From positions 1 through 64,000 of the forward strand of contig NZ_ONZG01000004.1 in NCBI RefSeq assembly GCF_900302455.1: DNA of 64,000 nucleotides, in the 5' to 3' direction. The notes beneath the pieces are model-generated. The model was not told the DNA's origin and searched no databases. It was given only the letters and a program-made list of their open reading frames with translations. The stretch is from Falsiruegeria mediterranea M17 (GTDB lineage: Bacteria; Pseudomonadota; Alphaproteobacteria; Rhodobacterales; Rhodobacteraceae). The translations under genes were made by a program, and so were the position numbers. Numbering within the stretch: the first letter of the stretch is position 1; every line of letters starts with the position of its first letter. Below are positions 35,010 to 43,942 of this stretch, in pieces.

Positions 35010-36332
35010 ATGAATAAACTTAACAATGAACAGCTAAATGTGGCGCGGGCAATTGCAGGTATGCAAGGCGGTGATCGACTTGTGGTGTCAGGGCGCGCCG
35101 GATCTGGGAAGACCTATGCTGTCACCAAGGCCGTAACAGGCAGAAAGGCGCTCTTTCTTACCCCGACCCACCCGGCCAAAGCCGTTTTGGAGCGAGAGCT
35201 TATCGGCACCTCCCACAAGGTCACGACAATTCACAGCGCCATCGGATGGTACAAATTCAAGGATCAGAACCTTGAGGACATCGAAGGCTACGTACCTGCC
35301 CATGTCGCCCTTTCGAGAATGGCTTCGGGTGAGGTGAAATCAGGTTCATTTGGTGACGTGGACATCATCATTGTAGATGAGTTCTCGATGGTGAATAAAT
35401 TCCTCTTCGACGCAATCGAAGACTATGCCACGGAGTTCAATTTGCCCGTCGTTTAAAGCGGTGATCGCTTCCAGTTGCCGCCGGTTCAAGGCCGCGAAGT
35501 TATCACCGAGCAGGGCTTCGGCACCATCACGCTTAACCATAGCATGAGGTTCTCCGAAGACAGCGACATTTTCCAGTTTGGCGAGATGCTTCGTGATTCT
35601 ACCGAGAACCGTCCAGATGAAGAACTGCCCTGTCTGTTCGGTGGTAGCGGAGTGCAGGTTGTCGCGGGCAACGTGTGGATGCGCGATCTGACTAAAGGTT
35701 ACGCGAACGGAAACGATCTTCTTGCGGTGACCTCCGACAACACAGCACTTCGCAGGCTGAGGAAGAAGGTCCGTCAAGTTGATCATGACAAACTATGCCC
35801 GGGAGACGTTGTCATGAGCAAGCAGACTGATGACAAGTTCCGCAATGGAGAACAGTTGACGGTTCGTCACGTTGAGCGTCACACCCGCGTTCTGCCGGAT
35901 GTACCGGGTTGCGTCAGTCGAACTCGCAGTCTCACGGTCGTTGGTGACACACTACATTTCGCTGAGACGGACAAGACTGCCTTCATTCTCGATAAGGAGA
36001 AGGATGCTGGTAAACTGAGTTCGCGGATGATGAGCCTTCATCGGAAGGGCAAGCTTAGCTATGACGATGCACATCGGATTCTCGTCTGGATAGATGAGAT
36101 CAATCGCTTCGAGTTGGCCGCACTTGCGACTGTGCATAAGAGCCAGGGGCGTTCCGTGGATACGATCTACATCGATACCGGGACGGTACTCCGAAAGCCT
36201 CACTGGTTGTCGCCGGTGAATCATAAGCGCCTGCTTTACACAGCGGTAACCCGTCCCAGAAAGAATGCGGTTTTCTACCAGATGCCGACCTATTGCGAAG
36301 TAACGGCACCTGACGACCTGATCGCTGCATAA
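35010..36332 (+). pseudogene. RecD/Dda-like SF1 helicase interrupted by an in-frame TAA
   Basis: One frame of 440 codons is divided by TAA at 35454-35456 (codon 149). The first part has Walker A GRAGSGKTYAVT, motif Ia and the DEFSM Walker B box. The part after the stop continues directly with SGDRFQLPPVQG (motif III) and runs to HKSQGRS and LLYTAVTRPRKN of the UvrD_C_2 domain. Intact homologues read through with GD-x-x-QLPPV, so the gene was recently a single helicase for DNA unwinding. The second half has no obvious start of its own. Together with the polymerase-like gene it suggests the element once replicated itself. Confidence 0.82.
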
Positions 36333-36350
36333 GCCACCCAACCACCTACC

Positions 36351-36405
36351 CCCCGTCTGGATCCTCCCCACGAGGCTATCCAGGCGGGGTTTCCTCCCTT
36401 TTTTT
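36351..36405 (+). terminator. Intrinsic terminator after the helicase gene
   Basis: CCCCGTCTGGAT (36351-36362) pairs with ATCCAGGCGGGG (36378-36389) with one G-U pair, giving a 12-bp stem. A TTT and, a few bases later, a run of seven T follow. It lies 19 nt after the helicase stop. Confidence 0.75.
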
Positions 36406-36430
36406 GTCTGACCATGCCTGACAGACCTCC

Positions 36431-36885
36431 ACCACCGGGGTTCCTCCCCCGCTCACTCTGGTTCCCTGCTATCACTACTAGTACCTATTCCCCGACAGGG
36501 TCCCTCGGACCAGAAATACCACCATGACCAAGCTATTCCTGTGACCTTGTGTGACCCTGCTTACAGAGCCCAATCTCGAATCAGGTTAACGTAAGGTCAA
36601 CGTTAGGAGGTTTCGATGTTCAGCAATCATTCTTTTCCAACAGCAATGGTTCGGTCGATCGTTTGCACTGTTCAGGCCTGCACCCGTGTTCAGCACCGAG
36701 TGAACCGTTTCCACTGATCACCCACCCAGAGGCCCTCTCTGTGGCCTCTACAGCACCCCTTTCACAGGACCTGTCCCAAGGGTGTTCCACCATAGAAAGG
36801 CCCCCAGGAATGCCCCACTTTGGCTCTCTGGCAGGGTAAGGTGAAGAAAGGGATCATCGGGCTGGAATTCCTACCACCCCAGCCA
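36431..36885. repeat. Inverted repeat A, internal copy
   Basis: This is the complementary counterpart of 30824-31093, ending exactly at the internal attachment core. It carries an extra segment around 36545-36725 that includes GGTTAACGTAAGGTCAACGT, absent from the left copy. It forms one arm of the attP-like joint. Confidence 0.72.
36869..36885 (-). repeat. Internal attP-like attachment core, inverted
   Basis: This is the complement of TGGCTGGGGTGGTAGGA. Read on the minus strand, the sequence before it (TCATCTGTAAGAGGA) equals that just before 44173, and the sequence after it (AATTCCAGC) equals that after 30840. It therefore joins the two element ends as a circular form would, without any chromosomal flank. 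Confidence 0.8.
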
Positions 36886-37360
36886 TCCTCTTACAGATGA
36901 TCCGAGCAAGTAGTCGCCGCCCTCGAGGCTGACGAGAATGCCCCCGTTTATGCCCCACTCAGGACCTCCGTATGGAGGGGGATATCTCTCCTATTAATAG
37001 GTATAAGTAATGGATAAGAAGAATATAGGGAGAGAGAAGGTCCTGAGTAGGAGCTCCTGGAAGGGATCCCCCGCCAGAGAACCTCTCACAGAGTTCCCCA
37101 TCAAGAGGCCCTAGTATGACTGACCATAACATTAACCCTTGGCATTCCAGACCCATAGACGTGCATAAGTGGTCAGATCATCCAGAGGTGAAGGGGCTTG
37201 TGGACAGGATCTGGGAGGGGTTTCTGGGAGAGGTCATTAGCGAGAAAACTAGAGGGCCGAAGCCTAAGATGGCATTCAGGAAGCAGCTCAGGGTGCTGAT
37301 CCTGGACTTGTATGTGGCGTGGTTGGATGATCCGGAGTTGTGTATCGGCGTGTCTATGTC
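36869..37360. repeat. 492-bp inverted repeat B, internal copy
   Basis: It matches the complement of 43698-44189 over 492 bp with a single difference that I can find (T versus C just before the ATG of the polymerase-like gene). It covers the attachment core, the AT-rich leader and the first 81-82 codons of that gene. Such near-identity points to a recent duplication. Confidence 0.88.
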
Positions 37361-38636
37361 GGTGAACTCGTGGGACACTAACTCCAGATACAATGCACTG
37401 CATATATCCAAGAAGATCGTTCCGATCATCAAGGCCCTCCACGAGGCAGGTCTGCTTGATCTCGCACGAGGGAGTTACGGTGGCGCTGGCGCAAGAGCCA
37501 ATCGGACAACTCGCATTAGGGCGTCCGCTAAGCTACAGGCATGGTTCGCCCAAGCCAAGTTCGAGCGTGACGATATCGGGAGAGCTGAGGGTGAAGAAAT
37601 CATCATCCTCAAGAACGACAACAAGAAGCAAATCGAATATACGGACACCCCTGACACATACCGCTGGCGTGAGGAACTCGCAGCATACAATGAGCTGATA
37701 GCCAATTCGTTCATCGACATCCCTTCTCTGGAAGAACCGGTGCTGGAAATCAGGGCCGATCTTCCCGTTGCACCTAGTGGTGACGGTGATGACATGCGAC
37801 GCATTCGGATCGGAGATCACAACAAGCGCACCAGGCGCATCTTCAGTCGCAGTGTCTGGGACATGCATGGCCGGTTTTACGGTGGCTGGTGGCAGCAGAT
37901 CGACAGTGGCTGGCGGTCCAAAATCACGATCAACAATGAACCGACGATCGAAGCGGACTATGAGGGCCTACATGTAGCGATGATCTACGCTCAAGAAGGG
38001 CTAGCCCTGGATCAAGATCCATACCTTGTTGAGGGAATTAATATCAAGGGATTACCGCCAAAAGCCTTGAGGATGTTAGCCAAGCGTTTAGTGCTTACTG
38101 CGATCAACGCGAAGGAAAAGTCGTCTGCTTATAAGGCTTTCAGGCAGAGCTTCCCTAGTGGGAATGCCGGAAAAGAGATGAGCAACGACGAGTTGGAGGT
38201 TCTCTTAGGTGCTGTTCTCTCCAGGAACCCGTGTCTGGAGGCCCACCTGTTCTCGGATCAGGGTATCCAGCTGATGCGGAAGGACAGCGAGATCACCTCC
38301 CTGATCCACAACCACTTCACCCAGAAGGGCGTCCCGGTCTTGTCTGTTCATGACAGCTACATCGTAGATTGTCGGCATGTTGGAGAACTCAGGCAAGTCA
38401 TGCTGTATGCATCGGAAGAAGTGACTGGGAGGCCCCTTCGGATGTCCTACAACTTTCCTGGGCGCGAGGAGTTCGAGGATGTGAATGAAGGCGCATTGCA
38501 GAAGCACGTCCACGACTTGCGCTGGGCAGTTTACGAGAGTGAGCAGAATGCCTGTGCAGGCTATGTCCAGCGGTTGCTGAAATTCCAGGAACGGACTGGG
38601 AGGATCATCAGCCCCTACGAGGGCAACTCGCTCTAA
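37116..38636 (+). CDS. Divergent family A / T7-like polymerase-fold protein
   Basis: The product has 506 residues. Three blocks occur in the order and spacing of single-subunit polymerases: motif A, EADYEGLHVAMIYAQEG, with Asp281; motif B, RMLAKRLVLTAINAKEKSSA, with Arg319 and Lys323; and motif C, SVHDSYIVD, with His412-Asp413. Motif C reads HDSY, near the HDSF of T7-type RNA polymerases and the VHDE of DNA polymerase A. A preceding GRFYGGWWQQIDSGWRSKI looks like a substrate-binding region. The 280-residue N-terminal part is unrecognised. It may replicate the island or prime its DNA. The assignment rests on motifs read by eye; similarity to known proteins was not tested. Confidence 0.7.
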   Translation: MTDHNINPWHSRPIDVHKWSDHPEVKGLVDRIWEGFLGEVISEKTRGPKPKMAFRKQLRVLILDLYVAWLDDPELCIGVSMSVNSWDTNSRYNALHISKKIVPIIKALHEAGLLDLARGSYGGAGARANRTTRIRASAKLQAWFAQAKFERDDIGRAEGEEIIILKNDNKKQIEYTDTPDTYRWREELAAYNELIANSFIDIPSLEEPVLEIRADLPVAPSGDGDDMRRIRIGDHNKRTRRIFSRSVWDMHGRFYGGWWQQIDSGWRSKITINNEPTIEADYEGLHVAMIYAQEGLALDQDPYLVEGINIKGLPPKALRMLAKRLVLTAINAKEKSSAYKAFRQSFPSGNAGKEMSNDELEVLLGAVLSRNPCLEAHLFSDQGIQLMRKDSEITSLIHNHFTQKGVPVLSVHDSYIVDCRHVGELRQVMLYASEEVTGRPLRMSYNFPGREEFEDVNEGALQKHVHDLRWAVYESEQNACAGYVQRLLKFQERTGRIISPYEGNSL

Positions 38637-38924
38637 CGATACTCAACTATGAGGCTTGCTAAGGAGCTAGGACTGGAAACGTCAGCTCACAGCCCAAAGC
38701 GGACACAACCTGCGTTGTCGATCGTTCCTGATCGTCGACGCGGAATAACCGTTGGCTGCCCTGGCTCGCTTCTTTCCGAGAACCTTTGAAAGCAGCCATT
38801 GAAGTGCGAGGTGAATTGTTGCTGAGCTGAGACCCACATTGATGTCAACCAGTGCTCCGCTACGGGGTTTTGCAAAATTGGTGGACCAGAGCGCTCTCGA
38901 TGGCATTGGGTCAAAGTTACTTCG

Positions 38925-39938
38925 TCAAGCAAACATCGATAGAGTTCGCTCTATGAGCCAGTATGCTGCAACCGTGCCAATGGCGTAAACAACAACGCCC
39001 TGCACAACTTTTGTCCACCAACTTGAAAGCGCAAGCTGCGAGAGAAGCCATGTCAGTGTCAGGACAACGCCAACAAACAAAAGCTGCCCGATTTCGACGC
39101 CGACGTTAAAGAACAAGAGTGCGACGGGAATTTCGCTTGGGGGCAGGCCAATTTCCGACAAGGCTCCGGCAAAGCCCAGTCCATGCAGCAACCCAAAGGC
39201 AAATGCGACCAACCAGGGTGCCTTAAAGGTCAGAGATTGGCGTCCGCGGGCGTGCCCAATGATTTCTGACGCCAAAAAGACAATGGATAGAGCAATTGCA
39301 GCCTCGACCGGTGCAGATGGCAGGGACACATACCCTAAAGTGGCAAGGCCCAGAGTAATGGAATGAGCAACCGTGAAGGCGGTGATGGTCTTGACCAGCA
39401 TCCACCCGCCGCCGACGACGAACAGCAAGGCGAGCACAAAGAGCAAATGGTCGATACCAATCAAGATGTGTTCGATACCCAAGATCGTATAACGCTTTGC
39501 TGCCTTGAGCGGCGTGCCTGAACCAGCCAGCCATTCAGCAAGGGCGACCTCGATCACGTTTCCTTCGCGCTTTGCCAAACGGGATACTGGCTCTTGGCCC
39601 AGCCAACGAACGGTCAGCAATGCGCCCTCGCGTTTCCAGGGCAGAACCAACGTATCATCAGCAGTCAGGGCTGGCGCACATTGAAAGGTGAACACGACCG
39701 CATAGCCGCCTCTCTCACCGTTGGGAGAACCGGTTAGGGCGCAGTGTTCCGGCAAAGCTGGAGTGACAATCGCGGGCGCGATCCGGCGCGGGACTTTTGC
39801 GGTCAGGCGGTATTCGCCCGGTCGCGTTTCGATCAGTTCAGCCCGGTCAACACCCAAAGAATGCGCCACGGATGGTGGGGTGGGTAGCAACACGTTGAGA
39901 ACGAATGCCAGCAGGGCAACCCAAAAACACTTAAGCAC
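38925..39938 (-). CDS. HupE/UreJ family membrane protein
   Basis: The product is 337 residues from GTG 39938, behind GGAGGGAGAG, overlapping the end of the PpiC gene. A signal-like segment is followed by a periplasmic domain (residues about 25-150). Then come about seven membrane helices with GIEHILIGIDHLLFVLALL and AFAFGLLHGLGFAGAL, the conserved histidines of the HupE/UreJ superfamily. Members are linked to nickel or cobalt transport for hydrogenase and urease, though many fused forms like this have unknown substrate. Next to a ureohydrolase gene, metal supply is a reasonable guess. Confidence 0.85.
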   Translation of the reverse strand: MLKCFWVALLAFVLNVLLPTPPSVAHSLGVDRAELIETRPGEYRLTAKVPRRIAPAIVTPALPEHCALTGSPNGERGGYAVVFTFQCAPALTADDTLVLPWKREGALLTVRWLGQEPVSRLAKREGNVIEVALAEWLAGSGTPLKAAKRYTILGIEHILIGIDHLLFVLALLFVVGGGWMLVKTITAFTVAHSITLGLATLGYVSLPSAPVEAAIALSIVFLASEIIGHARGRQSLTFKAPWLVAFAFGLLHGLGFAGALSEIGLPPSEIPVALLFFNVGVEIGQLLFVGVVLTLTWLLSQLALSSWWTKVVQGVVVYAIGTVAAYWLIERTLSMFA

Positions 39939-40803
39939 CGGGCTCTCCCTCCTGAACGGGTTCGATCTCGATCTTGTAGCCTGGCGCCACGGCTTTGATT
40001 TCCTGATCAAGCATCGCGCGGGATTGATCCGCGAGCCACCGTGTCGAAATCCAGTCTCGGGCCGTTTCGAAATCAGGTAATCGTTTGGGGTGTCGTTGGA
40101 TAACGCGCAGGAAGTGCGTCGAGCCCGAAGGCGTCACAAAGGGGCCATGCCACGCGTCGCTGTCGGCGCTCGCGGCAATCACCTCCAAGGCCGCATCACG
40201 GCCAAAGACTTGTGCTATCCGCGTTTGTGTCATGAAGCGGATAGAGCGGCCAAAGGCCAGATCCGCATCCCCTAGCGTGTCTGGGTCCACGCCTGACCTG
40301 AGCTGCTCCAGTACATCCGCAGGAACTGGCTTGCCCGCCTCGTACATGACATGATCGAAGTCCAGGCTTGGGGGGCTTTCGAAGAGGTCCAGATTAGCTT
40401 CAAAATAGGCCTGCAGCTCTGCTTCGTTTGGTTCAGAAATGTCGCCGGCGATAAAGAACCGCATATTTTGCAAAAGCAGCGCCCGAATGCGCGAACTGTC
40501 CGAAAAGCCGCGTTTCACGGCCTCACGAACCAGGATCTCCTCTTCGATGAAGTTTGATATGATGTCGGCCTTCTCTTCTTCCGACAGGGACCGCAGTTGA
40601 AGCTCTTCTTCTTGTTCAAACAAGAACTTCTGTGTCTGGGCATCGACTACAATGAGGTCGCGCTTGTCCGTGGCAAACAAGCCTTGCATCAGAAACAACA
40701 GTCCTGCCAGGGCCAGAAAGTGGACCAAAGGCTCGCGAACAAAATACGAAAGGAACCCGCGCGACGCAGAAGTGTTTTCTGGTTTGGGTTCGGTTGCGCT
40801 CAT
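39931..40803 (-). CDS. Membrane-anchored peptidyl-prolyl cis-trans isomerase (PpiC/SurA type)
   Basis: The product is 290 residues from ATG 40803. One N-terminal membrane helix (PLVHFLALAGLLFLMQGLF) anchors a periplasmic chaperone region, followed by a parvulin-type domain (DAWHGPFVTPSGSTHFLRV). It would assist folding of exported proteins. It shares a 4-nt-type overlap with the HupE-like gene below, so the two are coupled; such pairs recur, suggesting the isomerase serves the HupE-like protein. The first 20 codons of the longer frame have no ribosome site and were left out. Confidence 0.85.
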   Translation of the reverse strand: MSATEPKPENTSASRGFLSYFVREPLVHFLALAGLLFLMQGLFATDKRDLIVVDAQTQKFLFEQEEELQLRSLSEEEKADIISNFIEEEILVREAVKRGFSDSSRIRALLLQNMRFFIAGDISEPNEAELQAYFEANLDLFESPPSLDFDHVMYEAGKPVPADVLEQLRSGVDPDTLGDADLAFGRSIRFMTQTRIAQVFGRDAALEVIAASADSDAWHGPFVTPSGSTHFLRVIQRHPKRLPDFETARDWISTRWLADQSRAMLDQEIKAVAPGYKIEIEPVQEGEPGA

Positions 40804-40931
40804 TTCATCGCCCCTGGTAACAAAAGACGTCTCGATTGAAGGTGTCTTTTGCCAGTTTCGCAAGTATTATTCGAATGTTCGGATTCGTTGATTGCTGTTT
40901 TCCGGCAACTTGGCTGGGTACACGCAATTGA

Positions 40932-41138
40932 GGTTGGGCCGCGCGAATTCTGCGAGACGCCTCGTTGAACGCCCTGCGCTCCCACCTGCTGAAAGAGACA
41001 CCCGAGTCGGCCTCTGTGACAGTACTTGCCAACGAACATGGGTTTTCAGAGTTGGGGCGGCTTGCCGGTACCTATCGCCGAACGTTTGGTGAGTTGCCAA
41101 GCGAAACCTTACGGCGTGCCTATCTGAGCGAGGTTTAG
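40932..41138 (+). pseudogene. AraC-family regulator, C-terminal remnant
   Basis: A frame without a start begins after a stop at 40929-40931 and runs to TAG 41138. It reads RILRDASLNALRSHLL, then SVTVLANEHGFSELGRLAGT and YRRTFGELPSETLRR, the second helix-turn-helix and end of an AraC-type regulator. It resembles the tail of the intact AraC gene next to it (LASELGFGDLGRLSGKYHKQ) but is on the opposite strand. It is the broken end of another regulator left by a rearrangement; the N-terminal part is gone. Confidence 0.75.
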
Positions 41139-42106
41139 TTTCGCAGAGTTTCGTGCGGGTATTCACCGAATTGCTTGTGGTATTTGCCCGACAGCCGCCC
41201 CAAATCCCCGAACCCCAACTCAGAGGCAAGTTGCGTGACGGTGTTGTTCCCAACATTGGCGTCCCGCAAATTCTGTCGCAACCGCCTGAGGAGCAGCAGT
41301 TCCTGGTAGCGCCGCGGTGTCAGCCCAGCGGACTTGCGCAAAGCATAAAAAAGGGTTCGGCGGGACACACCCAATCTGTGGGCCATATCGCCGACGTCGA
41401 CATCAACGGCGTCGGGATGCATAAGCAAGTCATCCAAATCCTGCAAAACGCGATAAGCGGGACTGCCGCTGTCGACGAATTGCGCTATGGTTGGATCCTC
41501 CTCCAACCAAGGCGTCAGTGCCACTTCAAGCGCATCGAGAACGGCAGCTTTCAACTCAGCAAGCTGGGCATCAGATAGGGGGTGGCTGCTGGCGGTCCTG
41601 GTCGCATGCCGACAGACGCGTTCAAGCTGTTGCAGCAATGGCAATGGGCGCTTGCTCAACGGTGCGCCAAACATTTGCCAGCCCAACTGATCGGCAATCT
41701 CGCGCGAGACGCCGATCTCCAATGTCACGACCGGCCCCAGAAAGACATAGTCCATCTCTTGCCCTGGCAGGAACAGCATGGCGTCTTCAGGGGTCAGCTC
41801 GTGCCCCAAAGACACCGCCCCCCTTCCGGCGCTGACAATGAACCCGAAATGAACACGCCCGTCGTCGGACATCTGATCCAGCCATCGACAATGAGATGTG
41901 CCACGTGCCCAAAGCAACGTAATCCCGTCCAGATCGACCATGTCATACTCCAGATCTGCGGCTCCGGCCGAGTACTGCGTGTAGCCGGGAATCATACCTG
42001 TCGCGTCAAACAGGAATTCGCTGATCTCGTCCGATGTATTCAAAAAAATTCGCTGACGTATCATGCGGATACTTTGGTTTGCCGATACGGCAGCTGACAA
42101 CCGCAT
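41135..42106 (-). CDS. AraC-family transcriptional regulator
   Basis: The product is 323 residues from ATG 42106; ATG 42064 is a shorter option. The C-terminal 100 residues form two helix-turn-helix units: MAHRLGVSRRTLFYALRKSAG and TQLASELGFGDLGRLSGKYH. The N-terminal part is a sensor of the AraC-type cupin-like or OruR-type fold (VSLGHELTPEDAMLFLPGQE). It is divergent from the ureohydrolase gene, with starts about 110 nt apart, so it probably controls that gene, perhaps in response to its substrate. It is convergent with the AraC remnant. Confidence 0.88.
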   Translation of the reverse strand: MRLSAAVSANQSIRMIRQRIFLNTSDEISEFLFDATGMIPGYTQYSAGAADLEYDMVDLDGITLLWARGTSHCRWLDQMSDDGRVHFGFIVSAGRGAVSLGHELTPEDAMLFLPGQEMDYVFLGPVVTLEIGVSREIADQLGWQMFGAPLSKRPLPLLQQLERVCRHATRTASSHPLSDAQLAELKAAVLDALEVALTPWLEEDPTIAQFVDSGSPAYRVLQDLDDLLMHPDAVDVDVGDMAHRLGVSRRTLFYALRKSAGLTPRRYQELLLLRRLRQNLRDANVGNNTVTQLASELGFGDLGRLSGKYHKQFGEYPHETLRN

Positions 42107-42215
42107 TTTTCCAAGCTTCTGAGGCCGGATTGCACAAATTACGTAGCGAGGGGATAGCGACTCCTTGCACCATGGCACTGACTTTAGATGTGATTTTTCA
42201 TGGGAAGGGTAGAAG

Positions 42216-43487
42216 ATGAAGGTTTCAGCACTCCTTGGTGTCACGACGCTGATAGCGTCGCTTGGTGCGTTTTCATCCCAGGGTTCAGCGCAAATGCTCA
42301 AAGACATCGTTGACGCCGCGCCGAAAGAAGACCCTGCACCGATGCCGCACATCAACCAGGATGATCCGAGCAAGATGAACATCAAGCAGGACAAATCCAC
42401 CAACATCTGGCGTGACCTGCGCGAAGGTACGGGCAGCCGAGGCGAAGCCGGGCCGATTGATATCCAGCGTTACCAGCTGCAGATGGAACCCGTTGGCATC
42501 CAAACCTTCTTCAAGCTGCCTGTGGCTTTGCGTCCCGAAGATCTTGTCGCCGGAGAGGTTGATGTCGCCATTTTCGGCGCCCCCACCGGCGCACTGCCGC
42601 ATTCGGCAGGCAACATGTGGGCCCCGGCCGAGATCCGCACCACACGGGACTATGGCGGATACGGCGATCCCAAGTTCCCCCTGAGCTGGGTCGAGTATGA
42701 AACTCTGCTGGCGCCGTTCACTGTCCTCAACGCTGTTGATTACGGTGATGCCGGGATGAATGCCTACAACCAGTCTCACACGCTCGAAGAAATTCGCAGA
42801 ATGACACGCGAGATCGCGGCGGTCGGCGCAATTCCATTCATCGTGGGCGGTGATCATTCGGTTCCGAACGGAACCTATCGTGGGATCGTCGATGTCTATG
42901 GGCGCAACAACGTGGCCTTTGTCCATTTCGATGTCCACCTGGATCGGGGACAAGGCAAGTTCGGGGCCTACTACCACTCGGGAAGCTTCATGACGATGGC
43001 CGTCGAAGAGGGCCTGGTCGATGGCAGCAATGTGATCCAATACGGCATGTCCACCCCTGTCTTTGGCGAAGGGGACTGGGATCAAGTCCTGGCCGAGGGC
43101 GGGAAAGTCTATCACATCCACGAAATTCGCCGCGATGGCGTCGAGGAAACCTTCGACAAGATCTACGAAGACCTCAAAGACATCGATCTTGTCTATGTCT
43201 CTTTCGACATCGACACCTTTGATATGAGCTATGCACCCGGCACGGGGTCTTCATCGCCGATCGGTTCGCACCCCGAAGATCTGTTCCCAATGTTGCGTGA
43301 ATTCGCAGCGACCAAGACGATCGTGGGCGTTGATTTTGTCGAGTTCAATCCGTTCTACGACAACAAGGGGCAACAAACTGCCCGCCTGGTTCGCCGTACG
43401 ATGTTTCAGTTTTTGACCGGGATCGCGATGAAAAAAGCAGGCATGGAACCCGATTTTGTTCATCCAAGAATTTCTGGCAAGCCTTAA
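42216..43487 (+). CDS. Exported ureohydrolase (agmatinase/arginase-like)
   Basis: The product has 423 residues. MKVSALLGVTTLIASLGAFSSQGSAQ is a Sec signal, so the enzyme is probably periplasmic, unusual for a family that is normally cytoplasmic. About 90 extra residues precede the catalytic core. Metal-binding motifs are GGDHSVPNG, HFDVHLD (usually DAHxD) and SFDIDTFD. The HGTPF element is replaced by HSGSFM. The reaction would release urea from a guanidino compound, but the substrate is not predictable with these changes. It is transcribed away from an AraC regulator, within the tRNA-Gln island. Confidence 0.85.
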   Translation: MKVSALLGVTTLIASLGAFSSQGSAQMLKDIVDAAPKEDPAPMPHINQDDPSKMNIKQDKSTNIWRDLREGTGSRGEAGPIDIQRYQLQMEPVGIQTFFKLPVALRPEDLVAGEVDVAIFGAPTGALPHSAGNMWAPAEIRTTRDYGGYGDPKFPLSWVEYETLLAPFTVLNAVDYGDAGMNAYNQSHTLEEIRRMTREIAAVGAIPFIVGGDHSVPNGTYRGIVDVYGRNNVAFVHFDVHLDRGQGKFGAYYHSGSFMTMAVEEGLVDGSNVIQYGMSTPVFGEGDWDQVLAEGGKVYHIHEIRRDGVEETFDKIYEDLKDIDLVYVSFDIDTFDMSYAPGTGSSSPIGSHPEDLFPMLREFAATKTIVGVDFVEFNPFYDNKGQQTARLVRRTMFQFLTGIAMKKAGMEPDFVHPRISGKP

Positions 43488-43510
43488 AAAGAATCCATTC
43501 ATTCTTGGAG

Positions 43511-43942
43511 TTAGAATGACAAAGTTTGCATTGCCAATTTTGCGACTAATGAAATGCTGCAAGGTGCGCGTTTGACTGGTTCGACAAACCGCACTGCAAC
43601 ATAGAGAAGGTATATGAATGGCCTAGACTGGCCGTCGAGGCCTCTGGCGGGGGATCCGCAGGAGCGAGTTTGCAAAGTCCGTTTCCTGCGCTTTGCTGAC
43701 ATAGACACGCCGATACACAACTCCGGATCATCCAACCACGCCACATACAAGTCCAGGATCAGCACCCTGAGCTGCTTCCTGAATGCCATCTTAGGCTTCG
43801 GCCCTCTAGTTTTCTCGCTAATGACCTCTCCCAGAAACCCCTCCCAGATCCTGTCCACAAGCCCCTTCACCTCTGGATGATCTGACCACTTATGCACGTC
43901 TATGGGTCTGGAATGCCAAGGGTTAATGTTATGGTCAGTCAT
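43511..43942 (-). pseudogene. Truncated copy of the polymerase-like gene
   Basis: The first 82 codons (43942 down to 43698) are identical in protein to the gene at 37116-38636. The frame then runs into unrelated sequence for 61 codons before a stop, giving a 143-residue chimera without any catalytic motif. The break coincides with the edge of the 492-bp repeat. It is a remnant of the original island gene at the tRNA side, cut when the cargo or the second element was acquired. Confidence 0.85.

Noticed and set aside
27539-35456. Idea that TAA is reassigned or suppressed because two genes are cut by TAA at similar positions
   Set aside because: Several intact genes in the window end in TAA, so a general change of code is not supported. 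Two separate mutations or errors are simpler.
43511-43942. 143-residue protein as a real gene
   Set aside because: Only the first 82 codons are related to a protein; the rest is read-through into unrelated sequence after the repeat edge.
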